A DNA stretch of 42,000 nt, from positions 1-42,000 of the forward strand of contig JAEKNW010000265.1 in NCBI GenBank assembly GCA_016838885.1. The letters run 5' to 3'. Positions 7,317-17,492 of this stretch are shown in pieces. The stretch comes from Candidatus Cloacimonadota bacterium (lineage in GTDB: Bacteria; Cloacimonadota; Cloacimonadia; Cloacimonadales; JAFGVF01). The position numbers were made by a program, and so were the translations under genes. The notes beneath the pieces are model-generated. The model was given only the letters and a program-made list of their open reading frames with translations, did no database searches and was not told where the DNA came from. The first letter of the stretch is position 1. Each line of letters opens with the position of its first letter.

Positions 7317-7982
7317 ATGCATATCATAAAATTAAATAATGTAAGCAAAAGTTACCTTGAAGATAAGAAAAAATTACAGGTGTTAAAGAGTATAAATCTG
7401 ACTGTAGAAGAGGGCGAATTTGTAGCTATAACAGGGACTTCCGGTTGCGGTAAGAGCACACTTCTGCATTTGATAGGTTTATTAGATTCCCCTGATTCTG
7501 GTGAGATAAATCTAGCAGGAGAATCCTGTAACTCTATTAGCAATATGGAGATCTTTAGAAATAGAAATATAGGTTTCATCTTTCAGTTTCACTACCTTTT
7601 AGATGACTTCACTGCTTTGGAAAATGTGATGATTCCCTTGTTAGTACAAGGCTATAAGAAAGCTGAAGCTGTTAAATTGGCTTCTGAAGTAATAATATCA
7701 TTAGGAATTGGTCAGAGGATGCATCATTTCCCTAATCAGTTAAGTGGGGGAGAAGAGCAGAGGATTGCCATTGCCAGAGCCATAGTTACCAAACCAAAGA
7801 TTCTCTTAGCAGATGAACCTTCTGGTAACTTAGATGAAGAAACTACCCAGAATGTGATTTCTATATTGCGTGATTTAAATAAAAAGGGATTAACAATAAT
7901 CTTCGTTACTCATGATTTAAACCTTGTTAAAGAAGATGATAGTCATTATACCATAAAAGAGGGTAAATTAATCCAAGCATGA
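7317..7982 (+). CDS. lolD: Lipoprotein-releasing system ATPase
   Basis: ABC ATPase powering the adjacent permease. All motifs are intact: Walker A GTSGCGKST at 40-48, Q-loop FIFQFHYLLDDFTALENV at 88-104, signature LSGGEEQR at 142-149, Walker B ILLADE at 162-167 and H-loop His199 in VTHD. The Q-loop region and length (221) fit the LolD/MacB subfamily. It begins 1 nt after the permease stop and its end overlaps tamB by 4 nt (ATGA). The signature is GGEEQR rather than the common GGERQR or GGQQQR, a conservative change. Confidence 0.93.
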   Translation: MHIIKLNNVSKSYLEDKKKLQVLKSINLTVEEGEFVAITGTSGCGKSTLLHLIGLLDSPDSGEINLAGESCNSISNMEIFRNRNIGFIFQFHYLLDDFTALENVMIPLLVQGYKKAEAVKLASEVIISLGIGQRMHHFPNQLSGGEEQRIAIARAIVTKPKILLADEPSGNLDEETTQNVISILRDLNKKGLTIIFVTHDLNLVKEDDSHYTIKEGKLIQA

Positions 7983-10900
7983 AAACTAGCCTAGAGAAGA
8001 CAAAGAATATAAAGCAAAATGCAAAAAAAAAGAGAATAAAGGATATTATTCTGCTTATCTTAATTATCTTTATTTTCTCTTTGGGGGCTATAATTCAGAA
8101 ACGTAATACCATAGTTGAATATATTCTTGAAAATACAATAGGCGATTTAGTCAAAGCTGATATTTCTCTGGAATCGTTAGATATAAATACTAAGGGAATC
8201 TTTTTTAGAGATCTAAAAGTACATTCCACAAGTGATATTAATTATAGTTTTGAAAGCTCTCAACTTGATATTAATCTAAATTACTCATCCTTAGTTAATA
8301 TGCATAATTGGTTAAATGAAGTTGTTGATTCCCTCTATATTGAAAGTCCGATAATCTCTTTTAACCATAAGTTTGGAGAAAATGAAGGCAAGAAGAAAAA
8401 TGATAAACCCAGTAAAGGATTTGATGTAAAACATTATCTAAGAAAGGCAAGTATTACTAATGCTAACCTCGCAACAGAAATAAAATATCAAGAATACTTT
8501 GGTATCAAAGATACTATTTCAAACGCAAATATTACTTTTGATAATAGCAGAGAAGAGAGTTTAATTGCTAAAATGCGTGATAATCAGATGAATCCATTTC
8601 ATGTGGAACTTTTCTTTGATAAAGAAGGACTCAACTCTCTTAAGTTAAATGTTCTTAATTATCAACCGGATTCCCTCTATGTACCTGTAGTTAGAGACTT
8701 AGACTTCACTCTCACAGGAGAGGCTAAACTTAAGTTGGGTGGCCAAGAAAAAATTTCCCTCACTATGAATGTATTTAGTAAGGAAATCAGATTTAGCCTT
8801 TATGATATGCCGGGAGAGTTAAGGGATTTGAGAGCAGTTGGTAGCCTTGAAAAATTACAGATTTATCCCGGAAGCTCATCATTTATGGGTATTCCTCTTG
8901 AACTTCAAGGTGAATTGCTAAGCTTGTTAGATGATGGTGGAATGGTTTCCTCTGCAAAAGTAGATAAATATCAAGTAGGAGAAATACTTCCATTTATGAA
9001 AGGCCAGGTAGATGGTCAGGTAGAAGTTAGTGGGATATTCACAGATCTGCATATTTCTGGTTGGGTTGATTCAGATTCTCTCGAGGTGAGTAACTTACCC
9101 ATAACTGATGTGGAGATTACTTTTGATTATCGAGAAGAGATTGAGCTAAATGTTCATAACTTAGTTTTTGATAATAATTTGATATCAGGGAAGGGGCTTT
9201 TTAAACATAACATATTGACAGCAGAATTGGAGATAAAAAATAGAGAAACAAGTGATTTTATGATTCAGGGATTCATCGATACTGATGGGATCATTCTAGA
9301 TAATAATTTAAACTTAATGTTTGGATTGGAAGAACTCACCATAGGCTATAAAGATTATCTCTTGCCGCCTATATCAGGGCAGGTAAGATTAAATAATGAT
9401 CTAATCCAAGGCCAACTGTCTAATGACAATTTATTTATTAACTTTGATTCAAACACTACTTTAACCAAATCTCAAGCTAATATCTTTTTTCTTGATTATC
9501 TGCTTGATAGTAGTTTTACTAGTTTTGGACAAGGTACTTTCGCTAACATCAATCCATTAATTAATGGAAACATTAGTGTTAAGAAAGATAAAGATGATTT
9601 AGAGTCTGAGATAGATTTAGAAATTACTGCTTTTCAAGATGAAATCTACCTTCCTGTTAAAACTAATCTTAAATGGAATCTAGCATCTAACATGATAACT
9701 ATATCCAATTCAATTTTTAATGGAAAAATCTATAACAAAGAAGTTTCTATGGTAGGAGATATCACTCTTGATGAATTTCAAAAATTGAATGCTGATATTT
9801 CTATTAATAAGGATATAATTATTATAGGTCAAGATTTACTCGATAAGAAGAGAAAATTGAAAATGCAAGTAAATCAAATATCATTAGCAGAGTTAAAGAA
9901 GTTTCTACCAAAAGAACTAACTAAGGGTTATCCAAATGGCTATATAACTTTAGACGTTGATTATCAATGGTCTTCAGAACTAATAGCAGGTTATGTAGTT
10001 TTAACAGGATTGGAAGTTGCAGGATTTTCAGGATATGGCATACACAGTAGTTTTGAGGGTAACACGGAACGGATCTGTTTAAATGAGTTTAAATTATATA
10101 ATGAACGTCAAATCTTGGTTAATGCTTCAGGTTTTTTAGACATTGCTGAAGGAGTCCAGGCTAATGTTAATGCAGTGGTAAATGAGATTAATTTTTCTGA
10201 TTATCAAAATATCATCCCTCTCAAAGGATTCTTTAACGCAGATCTAAACCTAATATACGATTCTAAGGATGAAGAAAAGTATAGCGTTAGAATTAAAGGT
10301 GTAGGTTCTGATTTTGCAGTAGCAGATTTTGATATTGATGATGTATATTTCAATGCTCTTTATACACCTAAGAAAATCCATGTTGATAATCTATATTTGA
10401 ATTCATTGAACTATGCTAATCTGAATATTATTGGGGATTTCTCTTATGATATCTTCAAGAATGAATTCATGCCCTCAGATGAAAAATTATATGTTAATTT
10501 AAATGCTGATGCTTATAAAGTGCTGAAAAAAATAAGCCCTGATTTATTTACAGAAGGAAATTTTAATCTGCGAACTGAGTTAATCATTGGAATTGGCGAA
10601 GAAGGATTACAAGTTTATGAGGGCTATCTAAAATCTGAAGATGGCTACCTCAAAATTGTAGATCAACCAGAGACGTTAGAAGGTCTTAATATTTTTGCCG
10701 TAATAAAAGATAATATGTTAGATTTAAGCAAGTTTGAGTTCAGCTTAGGTGATGGTCTTATAAACTTAACTAATAGTATTTCAGATGATAATGATAACTT
10801 CTTTGTGGGTAACCTTATTCTTGGACAATTTAGGTTGTTAACTTCAAATCGGGGAATTATAGCTCATATCCCACAATATATGCCTAAGGATGAAACGGCC

Positions 10901-12034
10901 TTAGTTGAAATTGGTGGGCGTTATAATAAATATGCTTCTATCAAGGGGCCTTTTGATGATATGAAAATTGATGCAGAAGTTAGTGTCTCCAATGCCTCAA
11001 TTATCTATCCTCCTAACACTGAAAATTTAACTTCAATAATAACTTCAGCTTCGAAAAGCACTTTTAAAAAGAATGGAAAACAGGCTGAGAAGAAAACTAC
11101 AAGTAATAATCCATTACCTTTCCAGTTAGATGCTAAGCTGATTGTTGGAGAAAATGTTAAATATGTTACCTATCCAACTAATATTATGGTAACTCCAAAC
11201 AGTTACTTAACACTAGTTTATGATAAAAATATGTGGTCAGTTCCTGATGCTAGATTCGTTGCAGAGGAGGGAACAGTTACATTTTTAGATACTGAATTCA
11301 ACGTTGAATTAGTGCAGGTATTGATAAACGAACTTGATTTATCCATAAATGGAACCTTCATAAAAAGAGTAGAAGATGGATCTGTAGTTACCCTGAGGGT
11401 TTCTAATGAACAGAGTAATCAAGTAGGTTTACAAGATTTGAATTTGACCTTGGAGAGTGATAATCCAGATGATAAAACTCAAACTCAAGTAATAAATAGG
11501 CTTAGATATACTGGAGAAAGTTACAACTTAAATGCAGAAGAAGAGAGTGCTTTACAAGACGAAACGATGTTAATGCTAGGTTCTAATGTTGATAATACCT
11601 ATATTAATAGTTTTCTTAAACCTGTTGAAACTCTATTCCGAAGGGGTTTAAAACTTGATTACTTTCACATCAGACCGGGTTTTATTAAGAATATGGTTAG
11701 TAATTATTTCATTAACGAACAGGCTGATGATGTAAATGTTAGTCAGTCTAAGAATGTTTCTGATTCTGAATTAGCTCAATTTAGTAGTTCCATTCTTCTT
11801 AATAATCTGACATTAAACTTTGGGAGGCCACTCTACAAGAGAATCTATTTTAATTATGAAGGTTTTTTCCAGGAAGCAATAGACTTGAATAGAAATAGTA
11901 AGATAATCTATGATCAAGATTTTCAGTTAAGAACTAACATTGATTTCAAAACCAAGATGTCATATACCTTTAAGTATAGACCTAGTGGAAAAAGCTCTCA
12001 CGAAGTTATGCTTTTTCATAGTCTGAACTTTTAA
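7979..12034 (+). CDS. tamB: TamB-like translocation and assembly protein
   Basis: Very large (1351 residues) envelope protein with one N-terminal transmembrane anchor at about 22-39 after a Lys-rich cytoplasmic start. Then come more than 1200 residues of repetitive beta-strand sequence, with many short 'NxxISGxF'-type repeats as in AsmA-like bridge proteins. The last 350 or so residues read like the TamB C-terminal domain (DUF490). Family members span the periplasm and are implicated in lipid transport to, or protein assembly in, the outer membrane. The start overlaps lolD by 4 nt. No TamA/BamA barrel gene is in the window. A poorly conserved low-complexity linker (KKNGKQAEKKTTSNN) lies before the final domain. 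Confidence 0.85.
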   Translation: MKTSLEKTKNIKQNAKKKRIKDIILLILIIFIFSLGAIIQKRNTIVEYILENTIGDLVKADISLESLDINTKGIFFRDLKVHSTSDINYSFESSQLDINLNYSSLVNMHNWLNEVVDSLYIESPIISFNHKFGENEGKKKNDKPSKGFDVKHYLRKASITNANLATEIKYQEYFGIKDTISNANITFDNSREESLIAKMRDNQMNPFHVELFFDKEGLNSLKLNVLNYQPDSLYVPVVRDLDFTLTGEAKLKLGGQEKISLTMNVFSKEIRFSLYDMPGELRDLRAVGSLEKLQIYPGSSSFMGIPLELQGELLSLLDDGGMVSSAKVDKYQVGEILPFMKGQVDGQVEVSGIFTDLHISGWVDSDSLEVSNLPITDVEITFDYREEIELNVHNLVFDNNLISGKGLFKHNILTAELEIKNRETSDFMIQGFIDTDGIILDNNLNLMFGLEELTIGYKDYLLPPISGQVRLNNDLIQGQLSNDNLFINFDSNTTLTKSQANIFFLDYLLDSSFTSFGQGTFANINPLINGNISVKKDKDDLESEIDLEITAFQDEIYLPVKTNLKWNLASNMITISNSIFNGKIYNKEVSMVGDITLDEFQKLNADISINKDIIIIGQDLLDKKRKLKMQVNQISLAELKKFLPKELTKGYPNGYITLDVDYQWSSELIAGYVVLTGLEVAGFSGYGIHSSFEGNTERICLNEFKLYNERQILVNASGFLDIAEGVQANVNAVVNEINFSDYQNIIPLKGFFNADLNLIYDSKDEEKYSVRIKGVGSDFAVADFDIDDVYFNALYTPKKIHVDNLYLNSLNYANLNIIGDFSYDIFKNEFMPSDEKLYVNLNADAYKVLKKISPDLFTEGNFNLRTELIIGIGEEGLQVYEGYLKSEDGYLKIVDQPETLEGLNIFAVIKDNMLDLSKFEFSLGDGLINLTNSISDDNDNFFVGNLILGQFRLLTSNRGIIAHIPQYMPKDETALVEIGGRYNKYASIKGPFDDMKIDAEVSVSNASIIYPPNTENLTSIITSASKSTFKKNGKQAEKKTTSNNPLPFQLDAKLIVGENVKYVTYPTNIMVTPNSYLTLVYDKNMWSVPDARFVAEEGTVTFLDTEFNVELVQVLINELDLSINGTFIKRVEDGSVVTLRVSNEQSNQVGLQDLNLTLESDNPDDKTQTQVINRLRYTGESYNLNAEEESALQDETMLMLGSNVDNTYINSFLKPVETLFRRGLKLDYFHIRPGFIKNMVSNYFINEQADDVNVSQSKNVSDSELAQFSSSILLNNLTLNFGRPLYKRIYFNYEGFFQEAIDLNRNSKIIYDQDFQLRTNIDFKTKMSYTFKYRPSGKSSHEVMLFHSLNF

Positions 12035-12037
12035 ATT

Positions 12038-14491
12038 ATGAAAACAATTACTTTTAGATATCAACCTCCTATTGCGACTAAATTAGATGTCTACTTAGTT
12101 GGAGACTTTAATAATTGGAGCAAATCCTCTCATCGACTTAATGATAAGGGAGGGATATATGAAATATCACTGGAACTAGACCCAGGTGAATATAAATATT
12201 TTCTACTTATTAATGGTATTAAAAGCTTAGATCCAAATGCTGATAGCATAGTTATAGGAGATGAGACCTATTCATTTCTTAAAGTTACATCAGACCAAGA
12301 ATATATTTATCTCATTCCTTTTAAAATCAAAGATAAGCTTAAATTAGAGGAAGTCTCTATAGTTGGAGATTTTAACCACTGGAAGCCTAACCATAATCCT
12401 TTATATAAAGAGGGGAGAGCTTTTACAACTAGTCTTTTCTTAAAAAAAGGAGCTTATCATTACAAGTATTTAGCTAAGGGAGATAGGTGGTTTAATGAGC
12501 ATGAGATTGAGGAAAATATTGCTAAAATTGCCTTCGATAATAGATCAAAAAATTCTATTATCGATGTATCCAAACAATTAAATATCTTTATTAAGCAAGA
12601 GTTGATCGCCTATCATGATAGTAATGAAGTAAAATTAAAAAGCGATATAATAAAATTTTATAGATATTCTCAAGATCAATTTGAAATCAAAGTCGTCTTA
12701 CCCAAGTTTCCTCAAGTGCAGGTAAAACTTTTTCTTGATGATGCTATTTACGAACTAGATTATATCGCCTCGGATGGTAACTTATCTGCTTATAATAAAA
12801 TCTTGGAAATAGATAAATTGAATCATCTTTATTCTTATAGAATTGCTGTTAATTTTAAAGAATTTTCCCTTTATGCTCATAAGACTAGTTTGACTAATAA
12901 TCCAGCTACCTATTCTGTATTTGTTCCTTTAGATTACCCCATCTTTTCAATAGCAAAGGATCTACATAACAGAATAATGTATCAGATTATGCCTGACCGT
13001 TTTTATAATTGTGATTCTTCGCTTAATCCGGATTTTAAAGAGGCTTACTATCGAAACTCAAAGAATAAACCTAAAAAATTAAGTTTAACAAAGCATCAAG
13101 AATATCATCATTTAGCAAAGTGGGATAATCTAGACATTTTGAAAGAGAACCCCTATTCAGCTAATAAAGAGCCAGATTGGTTTGCTTTTTATGGTGGTGA
13201 TCTAAAGGGAGTTAGAGAGAAAATACCCTATTTGAAAGAGCTAGGAATATCTCTCATTTATCTTAATCCAATCTTTGTTGCTAAGTCTCCTCATCGATAT
13301 GATAGCATAGATTTTAAACAAGTTGACCCTCATCTTGGTGATAATGAATCATTCAAAGTATTAGTCTCTGACTTGCATAAGCATGAGATAAAAGTTATAA
13401 TCGATATAGCTCTAAATCACTGCGGAACAGAGTTCTTTGCCTTCCAAGATACTGTAAAATATGGAAATAAATCAAAGTATTGGAGCTGGTTTGACTGGTA
13501 TAAATGGCCATTACCTGAAATAATAGACCAGGATTTTAAGGCTGAGGACTATTATCAATGTTGGTGGGGAATAAAAGATTTACCTGAATTCAACTTTGAT
13601 TTATTAAGAGAATCACCTGCTGAGAATAGAGAAAGAGATATTCTTAAGACAAAACCTAATGTCGAGTTAGTTAACTACTTACTAGATGCTATGAGTTTCT
13701 GGGTTGAAGAGATGAAGATTGACGGTTTCAGATTGGATGTTCCTGAAGAAGTTCCTTTTTGGTTTTGGCAACTATTCAGAAGAAGAATGAAGCAGATAAA
13801 TCCTGATATCTATTTAGTAGGAGAGATTTGGAATGATTCTCAAGTCTGGCTACAAGGTCAATATTTTGATGCAATCATGAACTATCATGCTTTCAAAGAC
13901 CCTTGTGTCTCATATTTTTTAAATGATGGCATCTCTCTTAAGAGTTTTATTAATGCAATCTCATTAGGACTTGTTACTCTACCTGATCAAGTGATTAGAA
14001 GTCAGATGAATCTTCTGGCAAGTCATGATACTATCAGAGTAAGAAGGTTAGCTGATAATAATATTAAGAGGATTAAGTTAGCCTTGATTTTCCAATTTAC
14101 TTTTATAGGCATTCCTCATATTTACTACGGGGATGAAGTTTTTCTTGATGGATACAAGGACCCAGATAATCGTAGACCATTTCCTTGGGATTATCAGAAT
14201 GATACAAATAGAAATGAATTATTAGAATTCTATAAACTTCTGATTAAGGTAAGGGGCTCTCACATCGAATTTACTGAAGGCAATATTCGCTTTATTGAAG
14301 ATCAACATCTTCTAATTTATGAGCGTTGGATTAAGTCTTCAAATCAAAAGGCGATTGTGCTAATTAACAATAGCGATTTCGAGCTAGATATTAAAGAATA
14401 CATGAGGCAATTCCCTAATATATTATTAGCTGAGATGGATTCACCAAATATCTTCAAACATGGTTTTTATATCGGAACTAATCATTCCTAA
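12038..14491 (+). CDS. GH13 alpha-amylase-family enzyme with two CBM48-like domains
   Basis: Two tandem early-set carbohydrate-binding modules lie at about 15-62 (VYLVGDFNNWSKSSHRL) and 105-150 (VSIVGDFNHWKPNHN). A linker domain to about 300 is followed by a GH13 barrel. All four family regions are present: DIALNH (456-461), GFRLD with nucleophile Asp567, LVGEIW with acid/base Glu596, and ASHD with Asp664. No signal peptide, so the enzyme is cytoplasmic. The layout resembles cyclomaltodextrinase, neopullulanase or maltogenic amylase, but the second module makes the 817-residue protein longer than most. Substrate is probably glycogen or maltodextrin. It starts 3 nt after tamB, an unusual partner. 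Confidence 0.88.
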   Translation: MKTITFRYQPPIATKLDVYLVGDFNNWSKSSHRLNDKGGIYEISLELDPGEYKYFLLINGIKSLDPNADSIVIGDETYSFLKVTSDQEYIYLIPFKIKDKLKLEEVSIVGDFNHWKPNHNPLYKEGRAFTTSLFLKKGAYHYKYLAKGDRWFNEHEIEENIAKIAFDNRSKNSIIDVSKQLNIFIKQELIAYHDSNEVKLKSDIIKFYRYSQDQFEIKVVLPKFPQVQVKLFLDDAIYELDYIASDGNLSAYNKILEIDKLNHLYSYRIAVNFKEFSLYAHKTSLTNNPATYSVFVPLDYPIFSIAKDLHNRIMYQIMPDRFYNCDSSLNPDFKEAYYRNSKNKPKKLSLTKHQEYHHLAKWDNLDILKENPYSANKEPDWFAFYGGDLKGVREKIPYLKELGISLIYLNPIFVAKSPHRYDSIDFKQVDPHLGDNESFKVLVSDLHKHEIKVIIDIALNHCGTEFFAFQDTVKYGNKSKYWSWFDWYKWPLPEIIDQDFKAEDYYQCWWGIKDLPEFNFDLLRESPAENRERDILKTKPNVELVNYLLDAMSFWVEEMKIDGFRLDVPEEVPFWFWQLFRRRMKQINPDIYLVGEIWNDSQVWLQGQYFDAIMNYHAFKDPCVSYFLNDGISLKSFINAISLGLVTLPDQVIRSQMNLLASHDTIRVRRLADNNIKRIKLALIFQFTFIGIPHIYYGDEVFLDGYKDPDNRRPFPWDYQNDTNRNELLEFYKLLIKVRGSHIEFTEGNIRFIEDQHLLIYERWIKSSNQKAIVLINNSDFELDIKEYMRQFPNILLAEMDSPNIFKHGFYIGTNHS

Positions 14492-14551
14492 ATAAAAAGA
14501 TTTTGAAAAAACAGATAAATAGTTAAACTATATAGAAAGTGGAGGATAATT

Positions 14552-14947
14552 ATGTTGATTAAGAGAATTAAGGTAACTACCACTAATGCGGTTGATATGA
14601 TCGAGATTACAAAGTTAGTAGAAAGTCTTGTTGAAGATTATCCCAAGCAAAATGGACTTGTAAATGTCTATATTCCTCATACTACAGCAGGACTTACAAT
14701 TAATGAAGCAGCTGACCCGGATGTTGTTTATGACCTAAAGTTTGCTTTTAAAAGAATTAGTCCCAAACTTAGAGAATATATCCACAATGAAGGGAATTCC
14801 AATGCTCATTTTCTCTCTACTCTAGTAGGATGCTCCATAAATATTCCCTTTGAAGCTAATGAACTTCTCTTAGGTACTTGGCAAGGGATTTTCTTGTGTG
14901 AATTTGATGGTCCAAGACAGCGAGAGGTAATTATTTCTGTTAACTAA
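14552..14947 (+). CDS. YjbQ/UPF0047 family protein
   Basis: Small (131-residue) single-domain protein of the YjbQ family. Some members have weak thiamine-phosphate-synthase activity, but the physiological role is unsettled. Conserved features are visible: YIPHTTAGLTINE with His43, GNSNAH at 81-86, and the C-terminal GTWQGIFLCEFDGPR. It has a good GGAGG ribosome-binding site. The 60-nt gap after the amylase is the largest within this plus-strand run, so it could be read with the operon or from a local promoter I do not see. It ends facing the minus-strand lipoprotein gene. Confidence 0.9.
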   Translation: MLIKRIKVTTTNAVDMIEITKLVESLVEDYPKQNGLVNVYIPHTTAGLTINEAADPDVVYDLKFAFKRISPKLREYIHNEGNSNAHFLSTLVGCSINIPFEANELLLGTWQGIFLCEFDGPRQREVIISVN

Positions 14948-14976
14948 AAAGAAGAAGGAAATTATCTAAGAATCTT

Positions 14977-16254
14977 TTATTCTCCGGTAACCATGAAATT
15001 GATTTCTAAATCATCAATTAGCTTATTTCCATTAAAATCTCTTGTTTGCTCGGATAGTGTAAAAGTATAGCTATTAAAGTTTCTTAAAGAATTTTGAGGC
15101 TTAAACAGGGCATTGTAAGAATCAGATTCAATAACCTCTAAAGCGACAAATCTATTAGTTTCATTTTCTTTAAGAGATGCAATTATATCTTTCTCCAAGA
15201 CTATCTTATCAAACCTGACCAATATTTCTGGTCTATTATCTTTAACAGTGGAGCCATTTTTGGGAGATGAATCAAGAATACTCAGGTTAAGAGTGTCTTG
15301 GCGAGTAGATCCTTTAAAGCTAATACGTGAGACTGGGGTTATGTTATTATTCAAATCAAGCAGATTAAAGAAAGAAATACGATAATCTAAAGTGTCATGC
15401 TTGGCAGTGATAATAGAGATTTTATCCTTTTCTAAGACTGTATTATAGAAAGAACAATTTGATGAATCTGCTTCTATCATAATAGAGAGAGAATCCCATC
15501 TTGCTAAGTCTTCGCTAAAGGTAACTAGTACTAAATTATCACTAATGGCAGAAGCTCTCTGGGTTACCACGCGAGATGTATCAACATAAGTGAGGAATAT
15601 ATCAGCTTTCTCTGTTCTTAAAGAATCTATAAATTTCTCAAAATATGGCTCTTTCTCAATATCATATCTGCCATTATTATTCTTATCAATGTAGCTTCGA
15701 ATAATGTAAGGTCGATGTTCTAAAGCATCAATATCGTAGAAATGCCCTGAGAAGTTTTTAACAAAAACAGTTATAGAATCTTGGTCTAACAATATTAAAC
15801 GTATATCCAAGACTTGGTCTTCATCTTTTTGATAAATAATATCTCCAAATAGTCTTGAATTTTGGAGTTTACCATTACTATATGTATAAGTAACATTGTT
15901 TTCTAAAAGATTATTGCGGGTATCTTTTAACACTCTCGAAATTGTTAAATAGTAATTTCTGTTTTCAATCAAATCTTCATTGATAAGTAAGTTTATTTTA
16001 TTATCATCTATTTTAGTTTCAAAATCAACAATAGGTGGATAAAACCTAAAAGCACTTTGAGAAGAACGCTGGTCAATCTCTTTGTTAAAATATATTTCTA
16101 TCTCTTTCTCACTGATTGATTTGTAAGCTTCGGGAAAGATAGATTCAATTTTTAGTGGCTCTTTGTCTTCCGGACCACCAGTGGGGCTCTTAGCTTTTCC
16201 ACAACCAATAGTAATTAGAAGGCTTAATAAGAGGACTTTAAAAACCGTGTTCAT
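14977..16254 (-). CDS. Lipoprotein with N-terminal bacterial Ig-like (Big_5) domain
   Basis: Lipobox ITIGC with Cys18, then the stretch KSPTGGPEDKEPLKIESIFP, which closely matches the 'PTGGPKDxxPP' opening of Big_5 Ig-like lipoproteins common in Bacteroidota and relatives. Residues about 40-115 form the Ig-like domain (EIEIYFNKEID, the strand with FDKxI-type motif). The region around 190-205 has DKNNNGRYDIEKEP, a calcium-loop-like repeat. A second FDKIVLEKDI strand lies near 350. No catalytic motif; probably an outer-membrane surface or scaffold lipoprotein. Its start overlaps the ribE end by 17 nt, so it is translated from the same mRNA as ribE, recR and ybaB. Confidence 0.75.
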   Translation of the reverse strand: MNTVFKVLLLSLLITIGCGKAKSPTGGPEDKEPLKIESIFPEAYKSISEKEIEIYFNKEIDQRSSQSAFRFYPPIVDFETKIDDNKINLLINEDLIENRNYYLTISRVLKDTRNNLLENNVTYTYSNGKLQNSRLFGDIIYQKDEDQVLDIRLILLDQDSITVFVKNFSGHFYDIDALEHRPYIIRSYIDKNNNGRYDIEKEPYFEKFIDSLRTEKADIFLTYVDTSRVVTQRASAISDNLVLVTFSEDLARWDSLSIMIEADSSNCSFYNTVLEKDKISIITAKHDTLDYRISFFNLLDLNNNITPVSRISFKGSTRQDTLNLSILDSSPKNGSTVKDNRPEILVRFDKIVLEKDIIASLKENETNRFVALEVIESDSYNALFKPQNSLRNFNSYTFTLSEQTRDFNGNKLIDDLEINFMVTGE

Positions 16255-16882
16255 TTAGCCATGCTTTAGTAATTTTTGATGATGATTGAGAAGTTTTAAG
16301 ACTATTCTGACGTAAGATATACTTACCAATGAGATCAAATTCAAGATTGACTGAATCTCCTGTCTTGAGTAATGATAAATTTGTTAAGTCTTCAGTTAAA
16401 GAGATTAAGGCTACTTGAAAAGAGTTTCTTTCTATTTGAGCAAGAGTTAGGCTGACCCCATTAACTGCAATAGACCCTTGAGGAACTACTAATTCTGTGT
16501 GATCAGGCGATAAATTGATTTCTAAATATCTTGTATGATTAAATTCTTTTACCGATAGTATGGTTGCTACTGTATCTACATGTCCCTGAACTATATGTCC
16601 ATCTAATCTACTGTTGAATTTCAAAGCTCTTTCTAGGTTAATTCTACTAGTAGTTTGCCATTCTTTGACAGTAGACTTGTTAATAGTCTCATTCATTGTT
16701 TCCATGGTTATAGAAGCACTAGTGAAGTTGGTAAGAGTTAGACAGATCCCATTACAAGCTATAGAATCACCAATCTTAAGATCTTCATTGATTTTTCTAC
16801 AGCTAATAGTGAAATATTTCTTTCCACCTTGACTAACTACCTGTTTAACTATCCCTACTTCTTCAATAATACCTGTGAACAT
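16238..16882 (-). CDS. ribE: Riboflavin synthase, alpha subunit
   Basis: Dismutates two 6,7-dimethyl-8-ribityllumazine molecules to riboflavin. It starts with the invariant MFTGIIEEVG and contains two lumazine-binding domains in tandem (about 1-95 and 96-190). The second begins HIVQGHVDTVATI, and the SIACNGICLTL and SIAVNGVSLTL segments mark equivalent positions in both. At 214 residues it has normal length. No other rib gene is in the window and I see no FMN riboswitch upstream; it lies 7 nt after recR in the operon. Confidence 0.95.
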   Translation of the reverse strand: MFTGIIEEVGIVKQVVSQGGKKYFTISCRKINEDLKIGDSIACNGICLTLTNFTSASITMETMNETINKSTVKEWQTTSRINLERALKFNSRLDGHIVQGHVDTVATILSVKEFNHTRYLEINLSPDHTELVVPQGSIAVNGVSLTLAQIERNSFQVALISLTEDLTNLSLLKTGDSVNLEFDLIGKYILRQNSLKTSQSSSKITKAWLNEHGF

Positions 16883-16889
16883 TTTCCTG

Positions 16890-17483
16890 CTACTTCATCT
16901 TAAATCTATGTTTTAAAGCATTGGCAATAGTAATTTTATTGGAATATTCTAAATCACCACCAAAGGGAATACCTGTAGATAATCTGCTTATCTTGCCAGA
17001 CCAATCTGCTAATCTGTCTGCAATATAAGAGATCGTTGTCTCTCCTTCAACAGAAGGGGAGAGGGCTATTATAACTTCTTCAACTTCATAATCATTGATA
17101 CGTGAAAGTAGTTCATCTATATGAATATCTTTAGGGCCTAAGCCATCAATTGGTGATAGTAGGTTGCTTAGTACAAAATATTTACCGTAAAATTCACCGG
17201 TAGAATCCAGCATAAATACATCAGCTGTATGTTCTACAATACATAATTGCTTATCATTACGCTTGATGCTAGAACAAAAACGACAGGGGTTCTCATCTGT
17301 TAACATGTTGCAAATATTACAGTTATTAACTTTCTTAACAGACTCAAGGATTGCTTCCCCAAGTTTGTTAGAAGCTGTTTTATCCTGGGATAAAATATAA
17401 AGAGCCAGGCGTTGTGCACTCTTCTCACCAATGCCCGGCAAAGTCTTTAAAGCATCTTTTAGATCATCAATTACTTGTATCAT
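16890..17483 (-). CDS. recR: Recombination mediator protein RecR
   Basis: DNA-clamp protein of the RecFOR pathway, which loads RecA on gapped DNA. Visible are the N-terminal helix-hairpin-helix (LKTLPGIGEKSAQRLALYIL at 12-31), the four-cysteine zinc motif (Cys55, Cys58, Cys67, Cys70) and the Toprim domain (LCIVEHTADVF at 80-90, IIALSPSVEGE later). Length 197 is standard. It follows ybaB by 9 nt, a pairing conserved in many bacteria (ybaB-recR), which supports both calls. Confidence 0.97.
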   Translation of the reverse strand: MIQVIDDLKDALKTLPGIGEKSAQRLALYILSQDKTASNKLGEAILESVKKVNNCNICNMLTDENPCRFCSSIKRNDKQLCIVEHTADVFMLDSTGEFYGKYFVLSNLLSPIDGLGPKDIHIDELLSRINDYEVEEVIIALSPSVEGETTISYIADRLADWSGKISRLSTGIPFGGDLEYSNKITIANALKHRFKMK

Positions 17484-17492
17484 TCTTTAAAC

